A stretch of DNA of 32,038 bases, taken from assembly GCA_024222895.1 (NCBI GenBank), contig JAAEOR010000321.1:1-32038 (forward strand), given 5' to 3'. Shown in pieces: positions 1 through 7,002 of this stretch. The notes below the pieces were generated by a model. It was not told the DNA's origin. It was given only the letters and a program-made list of their open reading frames with translations, and searched no databases. This DNA comes from Hyphomicrobiales bacterium (GTDB lineage Bacteria; Pseudomonadota; Alphaproteobacteria; Rhizobiales; Kaistiaceae). Both the position numbers and the translations under genes were made by a program. Each line of letters opens with the position of its first letter. Position 1 is the first letter of the stretch.

Positions 1-233
1 CCACTGTAGAACGAAACCGTCGCGATCCCATGCCGCCTAAAGGCGTGGGGTTTACTGATCCCCTATCGGGGACTCTAAATAGAGACGACGGCCGCGCACG
101 CCGTAAGGGTAACAAATCCCTTGGGTTTTCGAAATCGAAATTCACCGTGCCTTGACGCTCCCGGCAGCATTCTCTCGAAAACAGCGATTAGGGTTCGCGG
201 TGCCGACGCCGGTTACCCAGCGCCCCACGCACA
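1..233. other. Gene-free window edge with two small hairpins
   Basis: No convincing coding region is visible; open frames here lack family motifs and good start sites. A hairpin at 27-49 pairs CCCA (27-30) and CGCC (34-37) with GGCG (42-45) and TGGG (46-49) around a TAAA loop, followed by GTTTACT. It could be a weak terminator for a plus-strand gene left of the window. A second short hairpin at 59-72 has five pairs (TCCCC/GGGGA). Both are seen in the sequence; the terminator role is inferred. The part from about 205 rightward belongs to the group II intron relic described separately. Confidence 0.35.
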
Positions 234-266
234 GATCCGTACGAGCGGTATTCCCGCATACGGCTC
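205..266 (-). mobile_element. Group II intron 3' end relic (domain V and partial VI)
   Basis: Read on the minus strand, 266 to 234 folds like domain V of a bacterial group II intron. It starts GAGCCGTA with the AGC triad, has a bulged middle, an upper stem GCGG/CCGC, and closes with TACGGATC. It is followed at 224-205 by a second hairpin, GGCGCTGG - GTAA - CCGGCGTC, resembling the start of domain VI. Canonical domain V is 34 nt, has a GNRA loop and ends in GTTC; here it is 33 nt, the loop is GAATA and the end is GATC, which creates a G-A mismatch. No 5' GTGCG boundary and no reverse transcriptase lie upstream before edd. It therefore looks like a truncated, decaying copy. Recognition is from memory of domain V sequences, not from a covariance search. 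Confidence 0.55.
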
Positions 267-518
267 CTGCCTTGGAGATCGGTCGCGCCTCGGGACGAAT
301 CTAACCGTGAAAATGGGGATTGAACGAAACAAAGCCCCAGTGCGGATCGCTCCGGTCCGGAATGACAAATTCGTCCAGCTTGTTAGGTGCGTAGGCTGAC
401 TCCGACAATGCCACACCCAAGAATCTTGTGGGCTGTTCGTCGGCTGGTGAATATCCGCGTAGAGGGCTCGGCGGTCATCTGCCCCCATTCTCCGTTGGTG
501 TCGGCAACCGTGGGCCGA
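267..518. other. Gene-poor stretch downstream of edd, possible gene remnant
   Basis: Minus-strand sequence between the edd stop and the intron-like hairpin. One minus frame, open from 474 to the stop at 301-303, encodes about 57 residues of ordinary-looking composition ending in SFNPHFHG, with a possible GTG start at 414. I do not recognise it, it has no clear ribosome binding site, and it may be either the tail of a lost gene or chance. Its stop lies 34 bases before the domain V-like hairpin, but it does not resemble the C-terminus of an intron reverse transcriptase. No other signal is visible. Confidence 0.25.
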
Positions 519-2336
519 CTAAAGAATCCCGGCGCCGAGTTCCGCCGGCTGAGCATTTGCGCGAAACATCCTGAACAGTTCGCGACCGAGGCCGAATTCG
601 TTGGGGGCCAGATCGGCAGTCGCTGCTTCGCGCGAGGCAAATTCCTCGTTGTCCACCAGGACATTCAGTCGGCCGCGCGGTGCATCGAGGCGGACGATAT
701 CACCGTCGCGGAGCTTGGCGATGGCGCCGCCATCGGCCGCTTCCGGCGTCACGTGGATCGCCGCCGGAACCTTGCCGCTCGCCCCCGACATTCGGCCGTC
801 GGTCAGCAAGGCGACCTTGTGGCCGCGATCCTGCAGCACCCCAAGCGTCGGAGTGAGCTTGTGCAATTCCGGCATGCCGTTTGCCTTTGGCCCCTGAAAC
901 CGGACGACCGCAATCAAATCTCGCTCAAGTTCACCGGAACCGAATGCCTCGCGCAACTCGTCCTGGGAATGAAAGATCAGCACGGGCGCCTCGACCACCT
1001 GATGATCGGGATTGACCGCCGAAACCTTGATGACCGCGCGGCCGAGATTACCGTCGAGCAGCCGCAATCCACCCTCCGCCGAAAACGGGGCCGAAGGTGG
1101 GCGCAGCACGGTCTCGTCTCCGCTTGCCGCCGGTGGCTCGTTCCAGACGATTCCGCCGTCCGCGTCGAGTTCCGGTGTTTGTGTGTATCCGGAAAGCCCG
1201 GTGCCCCAGGCCGTCGTGACATCGTCGTGCAACATGCCGGCGGCGAGGAGTTCACGAATGAGGTACTGCATCCCCCCGGCTCTGTGAAAGTCATTCACAT
1301 CGGCGCTGCCATTGGGATAGATGCGCGTGACCAGCGGCACGACTTCGGACAGGTCGGCAAAATCATCCCAGGTCAGGCGAATGCCGGCCGCCTTGGCGGC
1401 AGCAACCAGATGGAGTGTGTGGTTGGTCGAGCCGCCGGTCGCATGAAGTCCAACCACGCCGTTGACTATCGCCCTCTCATCGATGACGACGCCGACCGGC
1501 GTGTAGGCATTGCCCTGAGCCGTGATCGCCAGGGCGCGCGCTGTTGCCAGCTGCGTCAGTGCATCGCGCAGCGGCGTGTTCGGGTTGACGAAGCTCGCAC
1601 CGGGAATATGGAGACCCATAATCTCCATCAGCATCTGGTTCGAATTTGCGGTGCCGTAAAACGTGCAGGTGCCTGGAGCGTGATAGGACCTGGCCTCGAC
1701 CTCGAGCAAATCATCCCAGGTGATCTTGCGCTCGGCGTAGAGCTGCCGGGCCTTGGATCGTTCGGGATTGGGTAACCCCGAAGGCATCGGTCCCGCGGGG
1801 ATAAACACGGCGGGCAGATGGCCGAAGGAGAGCGCTGCAATGAGCAGGCCGGGCACGATCTTGTCACAGATGCCGAGATACACCGCGGCGTCGAACATGT
1901 CGTGGGAAAGCCCGACCGCCGCGGCCATCGCGATCGTATCGCGCGAAAACAGCGACAGCTCCATGCCCGCCTGCCCCTGGGTCACGCCATCGCACATGGC
2001 CGGGACCCCGCCGGCAACTTCGGCGACGCCGCCGGCGGCCCGCGCGGCTTTCTTGATCAGGTCGGGGAACCGCTCATAAGGCTGATGCGCCGACAGCATG
2101 TCATTGTAGGCGGTTATGATCCCGAGATTCGGCACGGTATCGCCGCGCAGCGCCGCCTTGTCGGCGCCGCCACAGGCCGCGAAGCCATGGGCCAGGTTTG
2201 AACAGGACAGTCGGGTTCGGTTCGGCTTGCGTTCGGCCGCGGCCGTGATCCGATCAAGGTAGCGATTTCGACCGGATTCGCTTCGCTTGACGATGCGCTC
2301 GGTTACCTCCCCGATGCGGGCATCAAGGGTCATCAT
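519..2336 (-). CDS. edd: Phosphogluconate dehydratase (Entner-Doudoroff)
   Basis: Dehydrates 6-phosphogluconate to 2-keto-3-deoxy-6-phosphogluconate in the cytoplasm, using an Fe-S cluster of the IlvD/Edd family. The 605-residue product has the usual Edd length. Visible motifs are MCDGVTQGQ (about 114-122), CDKIVPG (157-163), [13 protein letters not shown] (222-234, with C224) and the late [13 protein letters not shown] family signature. C157 and C224 fit the cluster cysteines. The frame stays open upstream, but I chose the ATG pair at 2336/2333 because AGGAG sits six bases before it and the extra upstream residues are Arg-rich and unlike Edd. zwf lies on the same strand further upstream, beyond a small opposing ORF. 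No eda (KDPG aldolase) is present in the window. Identification is confident. Confidence 0.97.
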   Translation of the reverse strand: MMTLDARIGEVTERIVKRSESGRNRYLDRITAAAERKPNRTRLSCSNLAHGFAACGGADKAALRGDTVPNLGIITAYNDMLSAHQPYERFPDLIKKAARAAGGVAEVAGGVPAMCDGVTQGQAGMELSLFSRDTIAMAAAVGLSHDMFDAAVYLGICDKIVPGLLIAALSFGHLPAVFIPAGPMPSGLPNPERSKARQLYAERKITWDDLLEVEARSYHAPGTCTFYGTANSNQMLMEIMGLHIPGASFVNPNTPLRDALTQLATARALAITAQGNAYTPVGVVIDERAIVNGVVGLHATGGSTNHTLHLVAAAKAAGIRLTWDDFADLSEVVPLVTRIYPNGSADVNDFHRAGGMQYLIRELLAAGMLHDDVTTAWGTGLSGYTQTPELDADGGIVWNEPPAASGDETVLRPPSAPFSAEGGLRLLDGNLGRAVIKVSAVNPDHQVVEAPVLIFHSQDELREAFGSGELERDLIAVVRFQGPKANGMPELHKLTPTLGVLQDRGHKVALLTDGRMSGASGKVPAAIHVTPEAADGGAIAKLRDGDIVRLDAPRGRLNVLVDNEEFASREAATADLAPNEFGLGRELFRMFRANAQPAELGAGIL

Positions 2337-2536
2337 GCAGTCTCCTGGTGAACTCCAACACGGGGCGGTGGTATTGCTTCTGCCGAAGAATACCGGGCGT
2401 TCGATGCGGGACCAGAGTGGCCATCGCCCGTTCTTTGGCAATCTGCGGCACTTTCGGCGGGCCGTCGTGCGGCTGCCGATGCTTAACATGGATCGCCGCA
2501 GTGTTACCCTTCATCCCGAGTCGATCGGGGGTTCGC

Positions 2537-2791
2537 TTGGCTGACAGGTCAGAAAACTCAGTTGTACGGTTGATCCGCTTCCTGGCGCTCGGCGTGCCAA
2601 CCGTGTCCCGCATTGTCGCGGTCGCCCTGGTCATGGTGGCCGGCGGCATCGCCTTCTTCAACATCGGCGACTATCAGGACGACAACAGCCGTGCCGAGGC
2701 GGCGTTCCTCCTGGCTGCGGCGGCGATCGCCGCCGTCGCGATCGGTTTGCTTTTGCCAGGTCTTGTCCGCCGATTCCTGCCGCCGCGCTAG
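2537..2791 (+). CDS. Small two-helix membrane protein, unknown function
   Basis: The frame gives about 84 residues from a TTG at 2537, which has a GGGGG run just upstream; the start is uncertain because the frame stays open from 2348. The product has a basic N-terminus and two strongly hydrophobic stretches (roughly residues 20-40 and 54-76), joined by a polar loop with the sequence GDYQDDNSRAE, and ends in basic residues. This is the pattern of a small inner-membrane protein. It is divergent from edd, and its stop codon falls at the left edge of a palindromic element that separates it from zwf. I do not recognise a family. It could be a spurious frame, but the hydrophobicity pattern and polar turn favour a real gene. 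Confidence 0.5.
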   Translation: MADRSENSVVRLIRFLALGVPTVSRIVAVALVMVAGGIAFFNIGDYQDDNSRAEAAFLLAAAAIAAVAIGLLLPGLVRRFLPPR

Positions 2792-2843
2792 TGGTCCGAT
2801 TCCGACATTTGCTGTCCCCTGCAGATGTCATATTCGCTCCACT
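2790..2843. repeat. Palindromic intergenic element, copy A
   Basis: An imperfect inverted repeat fills the gap between the small membrane protein and the convergent zwf stop. The left arm begins AGTGGTCCGATTCCGACATT at 2790 and continues TTGC. The right arm, 2821-2843, runs GCAGATGTCATATTCGCTCC then ACT. AGTGG pairs with CCACT, and GACAT with ATGTC near the loop. The left-arm sequence recurs in copy B (21802-21875). It may act as a bidirectional terminator between convergent genes or be a REP/MITE-like element; both roles are inferred. Confidence 0.5.
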
Positions 2844-2845
2844 GG

Positions 2846-4324
2846 TCATTCAAGCTCGTCATGCCATGTCCGTCCGCTGCGTTCGACCAGCGCGACGGAT
2901 GCCGACGGTCCCCACGTGCCGGCGGTATAACCCTTGGGCTCGTCATGGGCCCGCTCCCAGGCCTGGGCGATCGGGTCGACCCACCGCCATGCTGCTTCGA
3001 CCTCGTCCCGTCGCATGAACAGCGTCTGGTTCCCGCGGATGACGTCGAGAATCAGCCGCTCATAGGCGTCCGGACTGCGGACTTTGAATGCTTCGGCAAA
3101 GCTCATGTCGAGTGGCACGTAGCGAAGCCGCATGCCGCCTGGCCCGGGATCCTTGATCATCAGCCACAGCCGGACGCCCTCGTCCGGCTGGAGACGGATC
3201 ACCAGCTTGTTCGGCGCAAGGGCTCCCGCACCCTCACCGAAGATCGAGTGCGGAATTGATTTGAACGCGACCACGATTTCCGACACGCGAGCTGCCAGGC
3301 GCTTTCCGGTGCGCAGGTAGAAAGGCACGCCGGACCACCGCCAATTGGCGATTTCCGCCTGAATGGCGACGAACGTCTCCGTGTCGGTGGCTGGGTTGTC
3401 CACTTCGCTTGAATAGGCGGGCACCGAGCCCTCGGGACCCGCACCGGCGCGATATTGGCCCCGGACCGTAAGCGTCGACGCATTGGCCTCGTCGATCGGT
3501 ACCAGGCTGCGTAGGACTTTCAGCTTCTCGTCGCGGACCGAATCCGCGTCCATGTAGGCGGGCGGCTCCATGGCGACCAGGCAGAGAAGCTGCAACAGAT
3601 GGTTTTGCACCATGTCGCGTAACGCCCCCGCCTTGTCGTAGTAGCCGCCGCGTCCCTCGACACCGAGGGTCTCCGCCACCGTGATCTGCACATGATCGAT
3701 GCTGCCGTTCTGCCACAATGGCTCGAAGAGCGTATTGCCAAAACGCAGTGCCATCAGGTTCTGGACCGTCTCCTTCCCGAGATAATGGTCAATCCGGTAG
3801 ATCTGGCTCTCGGCAAAAACCGAACCGACATCGTCATTGACTGCGCAGGCGGACTCCAGATCGTGACCAATCGGCTTTTCGATGATGACCCTCGTCTCCG
3901 GTGTCACCAGGCCTTCCTCGCCAAGCCGCTTGCAGATCGTGCCAAACAATCCCGGTCCAACGGCGAGATAGAATGCGCGAATGCGGTCGCCGCCCGCCTT
4001 GAGCAAATCGGCCAGGTCGCTCCAGCCGGCATCGCCGCTGGCATCGACCGATCTGAAATGCAGCCGCTCGACAAAAGCTTCGACAGCGCCGTCATCGCGC
4101 TCTTCGGCGGGGACATGGTCCTCAAGCGCCTGACGGGTGGCATCCCGATAGGCCTCGTCGCTCATTGCCCGGCGAGAGACGCCGATAATCCGTGCGCCCG
4201 GCGGTATCTGACCGTCGAGGTGCCGCTGATAGAGGGCCGGCAAGAGTTTCCGGTAGGCGAGGTCGCCCGCGCCACCGAAGACAACGAGGTCAAACGGCTC
4301 CACGGCGATAATGCGGCTTGGCAT
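2846..4324 (-). CDS. zwf: Glucose-6-phosphate 1-dehydrogenase
   Basis: Oxidises glucose-6-phosphate to 6-phosphoglucono-lactone with NAD(P)+, the entry step of the Entner-Doudoroff and pentose phosphate routes; cytoplasmic. The 492-residue length is standard. The N-terminal dinucleotide fold shows FGGAGDLAYRKLLPALY (16-32), where many homologues have GASGDLAKRKL. EKPIGHD (149-155) and the active-site signature RIDHYLGKE (177-185) are intact. The ATG at 4324 has AGGAG nine bases upstream. It is divergent from an SMP-30 lactonase and lies upstream of edd on the same strand. A 22-bp inverted repeat in the divergent promoter region may regulate both directions. Identification is confident. Confidence 0.98.
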   Translation of the reverse strand: MPSRIIAVEPFDLVVFGGAGDLAYRKLLPALYQRHLDGQIPPGARIIGVSRRAMSDEAYRDATRQALEDHVPAEERDDGAVEAFVERLHFRSVDASGDAGWSDLADLLKAGGDRIRAFYLAVGPGLFGTICKRLGEEGLVTPETRVIIEKPIGHDLESACAVNDDVGSVFAESQIYRIDHYLGKETVQNLMALRFGNTLFEPLWQNGSIDHVQITVAETLGVEGRGGYYDKAGALRDMVQNHLLQLLCLVAMEPPAYMDADSVRDEKLKVLRSLVPIDEANASTLTVRGQYRAGAGPEGSVPAYSSEVDNPATDTETFVAIQAEIANWRWSGVPFYLRTGKRLAARVSEIVVAFKSIPHSIFGEGAGALAPNKLVIRLQPDEGVRLWLMIKDPGPGGMRLRYVPLDMSFAEAFKVRSPDAYERLILDVIRGNQTLFMRRDEVEAAWRWVDPIAQAWERAHDEPKGYTAGTWGPSASVALVERSGRTWHDELE

Positions 4325-4374
4325 TCGAAACTGCTCCTGGCGGCTTTTTCCGGTTTCTGCGGTTGCGGTCTACA

Positions 4375-4396
4375 CTGCCATGCGAGATTTTGGCAG
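4375..4396. promoter_or_regulatory. Inverted repeat in the zwf/SMP-30 divergent promoter
   Basis: Perfect 6-bp arms, CTGCCA (4375-4380) and TGGCAG (4391-4396), flank a 10-base spacer in the 110-base gap between zwf (-) and the lactonase (+). The 16-bp centre spacing puts the arms about one and a half helical turns apart, as in many dimeric repressor sites. It does not match the HexR consensus I know from gammaproteobacteria. The regulator is unknown and no candidate is encoded nearby. Confidence 0.4.
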
Positions 4397-4434
4397 AGGC
4401 TTGGCGAGAAAAAACAGCTTCGAGAGGGAAATTG

Positions 4435-5325
4435 ATGTCGGAAGTAGAATGTTTGGTTCCGGCCGGCGACTGGACCGGTGAAGGCGCGGTATGGCACGCA
4501 GCTCACAACGCCCTTTATTGGGTCGATATCAACCGACTGCTGATCCACCGTTACGACGCGGATACCCTGTCGACGCGCAGCTGGCTCTTCGACCGACCGC
4601 CGGCGGCCCTGGCGCTGACCGACAGAGATGACACAATCCTCGTGGCCCTCGGCGGCGATCTCATACTGTGGCAGCCGGGCAATGATGCCCGGGCCGAATT
4701 TGCCCGGCCGGAGGACAACTGGCCAAAGGCCCGGCTGAACGACGGCAGGGCGGATCCGGCAGGCAATTTCTGGGTGGGCTCGATGTTCAACAATATCGGG
4801 GCCACGGGCGAAACCGTCGATATCGAAGACGAATCCGCAGGCCGGCTCTTCCGGGTGGCGTCTGATGGTTCGACCTCGATCGAGAAGACCGGCATCGCGA
4901 TTACCAACACTTTCGGATGGAGTCCGGATCAAACAAGATTCTACTGCGGCGATACGCTACCCAACACGATCTTTGTCTGGGACTACGACGCCGCCAATGG
5001 CACCGCCACCAACGAACGTCCGTTCTTTTCGGGCTTTGATCGTGGGCTACCGGACGGATCGGCCGTGGACAGCGACGGGTACCTGTGGAACGCGCGCTAC
5101 GGGGGCGGTTGCGTCGTCCGCGTCGACGCCGACGGCAAGGTCGACCGGGTCCTCGAGGTCCCGGTCGATAACGTCACGACCTGTACGTTCGGTGGCCCCG
5201 ACCTGAGGACACTCTACATCACCACAGCCGCCGGCGGAGCAAACCCGCGATATGCCGGCAGCCTGTTTGCCTGGCGGGCGGACGTGCCCGGCCTGCCGGA
5301 AAACCGGTTCCGCCTGCCACGGTGA
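4435..5325 (+). CDS. SMP-30/regucalcin-family sugar lactonase
   Basis: A predicted six-bladed beta-propeller lactone hydrolase of 296 residues, the family's usual length. The expected divalent metal ligands are in place: E16 in GEGAVWH, N102 in RLNDGRADPAGNFWVGS, N158 in ITNTFGW and D207 in GLPDGSAVD, all within strongly conserved contexts. The ATG at 4435 follows GAGAGGG. It is divergent from zwf, whose product makes 6-phosphogluconolactone, and near edd, which uses 6-phosphogluconate. This location suggests it serves as the lactonase between them, or that it hydrolyses gluconolactone from a parallel route. The family assignment is firm; the substrate is inferred, and pentonolactones or other aldonolactones are possible. 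Confidence 0.92.
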   Translation: MSEVECLVPAGDWTGEGAVWHAAHNALYWVDINRLLIHRYDADTLSTRSWLFDRPPAALALTDRDDTILVALGGDLILWQPGNDARAEFARPEDNWPKARLNDGRADPAGNFWVGSMFNNIGATGETVDIEDESAGRLFRVASDGSTSIEKTGIAITNTFGWSPDQTRFYCGDTLPNTIFVWDYDAANGTATNERPFFSGFDRGLPDGSAVDSDGYLWNARYGGGCVVRVDADGKVDRVLEVPVDNVTTCTFGGPDLRTLYITTAAGGANPRYAGSLFAWRADVPGLPENRFRLPR

Positions 5326-5424
5326 TCGGGCGCGTTCATCCCAGGTTCAGCATCGGACCACAAGATTGCCGCCATTACCGTGCCAGTTTCGCCGCGCCTG
5401 GCCACCACAAAGACGGAAAGAGCC

Positions 5425-6837
5425 ATGGGTTACCGCCGCATCTCGATCGCAATTGCAACCACTGTGTTGTTGTGCAGCGCACCTGCCGCTGTCGCCGACA
5501 CCCGGATATTCTCTGCTCGTGCCAGCCTGCCGGATATTAGCATCGACCAAGCCTTTCGGAACGGCGAGGAACTTGCGGTTGTCGGCACCGGCAATGATGG
5601 ATCAACCTTGTTTCGAATCGACAGCCCCAGCACGCCGGTCGGCTGCGCGAACAGAATCGAGTTTGTCGCCTCCACCGGGCAGCGGGTCGAACAGGTCGCG
5701 GACATGTGCGTCCTTAACTGGGACGTCACGGTAGAAGTCGAGGCAGAGGAGGTTGCCGCGGACACCGACGACACGATCCCGCCACTTCCCGACGATGCGA
5801 CGTTCACACAATCCGTGACTGTCTCGACCGACAACCCAACGCTCACCATCATCTCGATCAGCCTCGACGGCGACCCGGTCTCGATCACCGGCCGTCAGAA
5901 CGGCACGGTCGTCTTCGAAGTCGCCGGCACCGATGAAGGGATCGTTTGCGATCGCAGGGTCGGCTTGACGCTGTCGAACGGTTCGAGCGTTGAATCAGAC
6001 AAAAATATCTGCCTCAACGACTGGAATGTCGTGGTCGCTCTCGACGATGAGAATGCCACAGCGGCTACCGACGACGGACCGCCGCCGCCGCCAGAAGTCC
6101 CGACACCGGCTGCACCGAATCCGCCGGTCGCGACCACCGTGACACCGTCCAACCCCAACATGGTGTGGACTTTCTTCAGTTTCGACGACGGCGCGACCCT
6201 GCTCCGCGGCATCCCGGAGACCGACGCGACCGAATTTGTCGCAAATTGTGAGCGACGCTCCGGCGTCATCCTGGTGACACTTACGGATTCCGGCGTTATC
6301 GGCCTTGCTCCGGGGAGCGCCATCCCGATCACCTTTTCGGCCGGATCATTCACTCAGACCTATCCGGGTACCGGTTCGGCGATGGATGATCTTGCCGGCG
6401 CATCCATGCCGGAGGTCGCGATCCCCAGCAGCGACGCCCTGTGGTCGGCGCTTATTCGCGAGCAGAATCTCGAAGTGGCAGCCGGCGGATGGCGAACGGT
6501 GATGTTACTGAAGGGCAGTGCCCGACCGGTGCGGGAGCTGCTTTCAGCCTGTTCACAGACTCCCGTCGCACCATCGCCGTCGGTACCGCAAGGCGGCCCG
6601 GGCATCGTCGCCAATTATCTCTGCGATAACGGTGCTGCGATATCCGTGACATTCAACGGTGCCCAACAGACCGCCGTGGTCGTCGAGGCCGGAGCGCCGC
6701 CGCTCACCCTGCGGTTTGCGCCCGGTGCCGGGAATCCGCGATACGAGGCCGGTCCCGCCCGTCTGGTTATCCGGGACGACGACGAAACCCGGTTCAGCCG
6801 CTTTGGCGGCGGGGCAACGACCTGTCGGGCGCGTTAA
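5425..6837 (+). CDS. Secreted multidomain protein with C-terminal MliC-like domain
   Basis: 470 residues from ATG 5425, preceded by GGAAAGAG. Residues 1-24 form a Sec signal peptide ending AAVA before D25, so the product is probably periplasmic. Two related domains follow. Each carries a Cys pair 21 residues apart (C74/C95 and C175/C196) and ends in similar text, MCVLNWDVTVEVE and ICLNDWNVVVALD. A Pro-rich linker (about 218-245) and a diverged third unit with C275 come next. Residues 390-470 resemble the MliC/PliC lysozyme-inhibitor fold: YLCDNG near the start, a V-x-F strand, GNPRY in the middle and a C-terminal Cys (C400/C467). The Ser and Lys that insert into lysozyme in true MliC are not obvious here. 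Function is unknown; the MliC-like reading is from pattern, not search. Confidence 0.85.
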   Translation: MGYRRISIAIATTVLLCSAPAAVADTRIFSARASLPDISIDQAFRNGEELAVVGTGNDGSTLFRIDSPSTPVGCANRIEFVASTGQRVEQVADMCVLNWDVTVEVEAEEVAADTDDTIPPLPDDATFTQSVTVSTDNPTLTIISISLDGDPVSITGRQNGTVVFEVAGTDEGIVCDRRVGLTLSNGSSVESDKNICLNDWNVVVALDDENATAATDDGPPPPPEVPTPAAPNPPVATTVTPSNPNMVWTFFSFDDGATLLRGIPETDATEFVANCERRSGVILVTLTDSGVIGLAPGSAIPITFSAGSFTQTYPGTGSAMDDLAGASMPEVAIPSSDALWSALIREQNLEVAAGGWRTVMLLKGSARPVRELLSACSQTPVAPSPSVPQGGPGIVANYLCDNGAAISVTFNGAQQTAVVVEAGAPPLTLRFAPGAGNPRYEAGPARLVIRDDDETRFSRFGGGATTCRAR

Positions 6838-6881
6838 TACCAAGGGTATAACCCGCTGACGTAAAAAGGGTCTTGGCGACG

Positions 6882-6921
6882 CGCCACGACGCCACCCGGC
6901 GTCGTGGCGTTCCCTTCCTCC
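6882..6921 (+). terminator. Strong rho-independent terminator
   Basis: A perfect 12-bp stem, CGCCACGACGCC (6882-6893) and GGCGTCGTGGCG (6898-6909), closes an ACCC loop and is followed by the pyrimidine-rich TTCCCTTCCTC. It lies 45 bases after the stop of the secreted MliC-like protein and before the MATE gene, so it probably ends the former transcript and insulates the latter. Confidence 0.75.
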
Positions 6922-7002
6922 ATGGCGCGAGGCTGCCGCGTCTATCGGCGATTGGCGACAGCAAGTCTGGTGCAATCCGGCAACTCCGACTAGAAAACAG
7001 AT

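Noticed and set aside
387-1775. Long plus-strand open frame of 462 codons opposite edd
   Set aside because: It is antisense to a well-supported Edd with intact family motifs; the composition is rich in Arg/Gly/Asp, as usual for GC-rich shadow frames.
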